Below are positions 62,908-64,000 of a stretch of DNA of 64,000 bases, piece after piece. This DNA is from Paenibacillus sp. W2I17 (GTDB lineage Bacteria; Bacillota; Bacilli; Paenibacillales; Paenibacillaceae). The position numbers and the translations under genes were made by a program. The notes below the pieces were generated by a model that saw only the letters and a list, made by a program, of their open reading frames with translations, searched no databases and was not told the DNA's origin. Every line of letters begins with the position of its first letter. Within the stretch, counting starts at the first letter, position 1. Where the stretch lies: NCBI RefSeq assembly GCF_030815985.1, contig NZ_JAUSXM010000001.1, forward strand, positions 5,146,001 through 5,210,000, given 5' to 3'.

Positions 62908-63975
62908 ATGAATGAACAAGAGCGAGCCGGCGAACGGCTGCTTCCCGAAGTGGCTACGGGAGAACGGAAGCTAGAGCACGTGCGCCTCTGTCTTGAGGAG
63001 AATGTGGCAGGAGAAGGGGTAACCAGCGGTATGGAGCGGTTTGCGTTTCGCCATCACCCACTGCCGGAACTGGATTTTGAAGAGGTGCATCTGGAGACTT
63101 CGTTTATTGGCAAAAAAGTACGTACACCCTTGCTCATCAGTTCGATGACGGGTGGAAGCAAAACAACGGGCGCCATTAATGAGCGCCTCGCCCGAGTAGC
63201 AAACGCCAGAGGCTGGGCACTTGGCGTAGGTTCGATCCGGGCTGCCGTGGAACAGCCGGAACTTGCGAGTACCTTCGATGTGCGGCGCTGGGCACCGGAC
63301 ATCCCGGTCATTGCCAACCTGGGTGCGGTGCAGTTGAACTATGGTTTCACAACAGCTGACTTCCAGCGTGCTGTAGATATTGCGGGTGCGGACATGCTCG
63401 TGCTTCACCTGAACACCTTGCAGGAAGTTTTCCAGCCGGAAGGTAACACCAACTTCAGTGGATTATTTCAACGGATTGAAAACTTGTGTCGTGAGCTAGA
63501 CGTACCTGTTGGTGTGAAAGAAGTAGGTTTTGGCATCGATGGCGTGACGGCTCAACGCCTATATGAAGCGGGTGTCGCGTTCATTGATGTAGCCGGAGCA
63601 GGGGGCACAAGCTGGGTGCAGGTAGAGAAGTACCGCAACAATAACCCGGTACGCCGGGCAGCTGCTGAAGCTTTTGCCGACTGGGGCATTCCCACAGCGG
63701 AGTGTATACAGGAAGTACGAGCGCTGAATCCTACTGGTGCCCTGATTGGCAGCGGTGGACTGTACACTGGCGTGGATGCGGCCAAAGCCCTCGCGCTCGG
63801 TGCGGATCTCGCTGGCTACGGCCGATCTCTGCTCGAATCCGCGGTCGCTTCGGATGATGCACTGAATGAGCGGTTGGAACAGGTCGAATTCGAGTTGCGT
63901 ACCGTCATGTTCGGCATTGGTGCAGGGGGGATTGATGATTTGAAGCAGACGTCACGTCTTGTGGAACGGCGGTAG
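62908..63975 (+). CDS. fni: Type 2 isopentenyl-diphosphate delta-isomerase
   Basis: 355-residue FMN- and NADPH-dependent IDI-2 that interconverts IPP and DMAPP, feeding prenyl synthesis for carotenoids. Marks: ERKLEHVRLCLEE near the N-terminus, the FMN-binding ISSMTGGS, LHLNTLQEVFQPEGN, VKEVGFGI and AGAGGTSWVQVE, and a C-terminal GSGGLYTGVDAAKALALGAD phosphate-binding site. AGGAGG precedes ATG. Unlike type 1 isomerase it is unrelated to Nudix enzymes. Its placement after the carotenoid operon supports a shared purpose, though it has its own upstream region. Confidence 0.95.
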   Translation: MNEQERAGERLLPEVATGERKLEHVRLCLEENVAGEGVTSGMERFAFRHHPLPELDFEEVHLETSFIGKKVRTPLLISSMTGGSKTTGAINERLARVANARGWALGVGSIRAAVEQPELASTFDVRRWAPDIPVIANLGAVQLNYGFTTADFQRAVDIAGADMLVLHLNTLQEVFQPEGNTNFSGLFQRIENLCRELDVPVGVKEVGFGIDGVTAQRLYEAGVAFIDVAGAGGTSWVQVEKYRNNNPVRRAAAEAFADWGIPTAECIQEVRALNPTGALIGSGGLYTGVDAAKALALGADLAGYGRSLLESAVASDDALNERLEQVEFELRTVMFGIGAGGIDDLKQTSRLVERR

Positions 63976-64000
63976 AGTGAGGGTGGAAATGCAGGTGCGA

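Overview
The window looks like a stretch of a Paenibacillus chromosome (a mid-GC, spore-forming Firmicute). That call is inferred from the gene set: YesM/YesN-type two-component systems beside sugar ABC importers without their own ATPase, a bacterial glutaminyl-tRNA synthetase, an oligoglucan phosphorylase, AGGAGG-type ribosome binding sites, and many TTG/GTG starts. No rRNA, tRNA, CRISPR array, prophage or insertion sequence was seen. Two thirds of the window is well-packed, recognisable metabolism.

Layout. 1-9.8 kb: the 3' part of a GH94-type phosphorylase, a MerR-methyltransferase fusion, two GNAT acetyltransferases, an atypical SDR, a DUF2164 protein, glnS and a small secreted protein. 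9.9-21.8 kb: an MFS transporter and mobA, then a beta-galactoside locus made of an AraC regulator, a GH42 beta-galactosidase with a perfect catabolite-response element, a YesM kinase, a frameshifted YesN regulator, and a sugar-binding lipoprotein with two permeases. 21.8-29 kb: a divergent MocR regulator/LysE exporter pair, two chemoreceptors and moaA. 29.4-43.5 kb: a reductive pyrimidine-degradation operon with an ABC importer, aminotransferase, two candidate ureidopropionases, PreT/PreA dihydropyrimidine dehydrogenase, dihydropyrimidinase and a 75-residue orphan, closed by a convergent PucR regulator. 43.7-53.1 kb: a secreted stalk-domain protein, a TetR-RND efflux operon, a 43-residue membrane peptide, a TetR-SMR-SMR operon and a PLD-like membrane protein. 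53.2-64 kb: a CarH-type B12 photoreceptor gene followed by a carotenoid operon (three desaturase-like enzymes, phytoene/diapophytoene synthase, CruF-like hydratase, acyltransferase, glycosyltransferase) and fni.

The strongest system is the last one. The CarH-like protein keeps the adenosylcobalamin-binding signatures W-x9-EH and E-x-H-x2-G. Both its own promoter and the carotenoid promoter carry three contiguous 11-bp direct repeats, each unit ending in GTATAAT or a one-base variant, placed over the -10 region. This predicts a light-switched, autoregulated circuit driving an acylated, glycosylated carotenoid, probably C30.

Other points worth attention are a family of three ~148-bp intergenic repeats with inverted ends, the one-base frameshift in the YesN regulator, the 461-bp unexplained interval that splits preT from preA, and the ABC importer built into the pyrimidine operon. 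Start codons were chosen by ribosome binding site and are stated where they differ from the longest reading frame.
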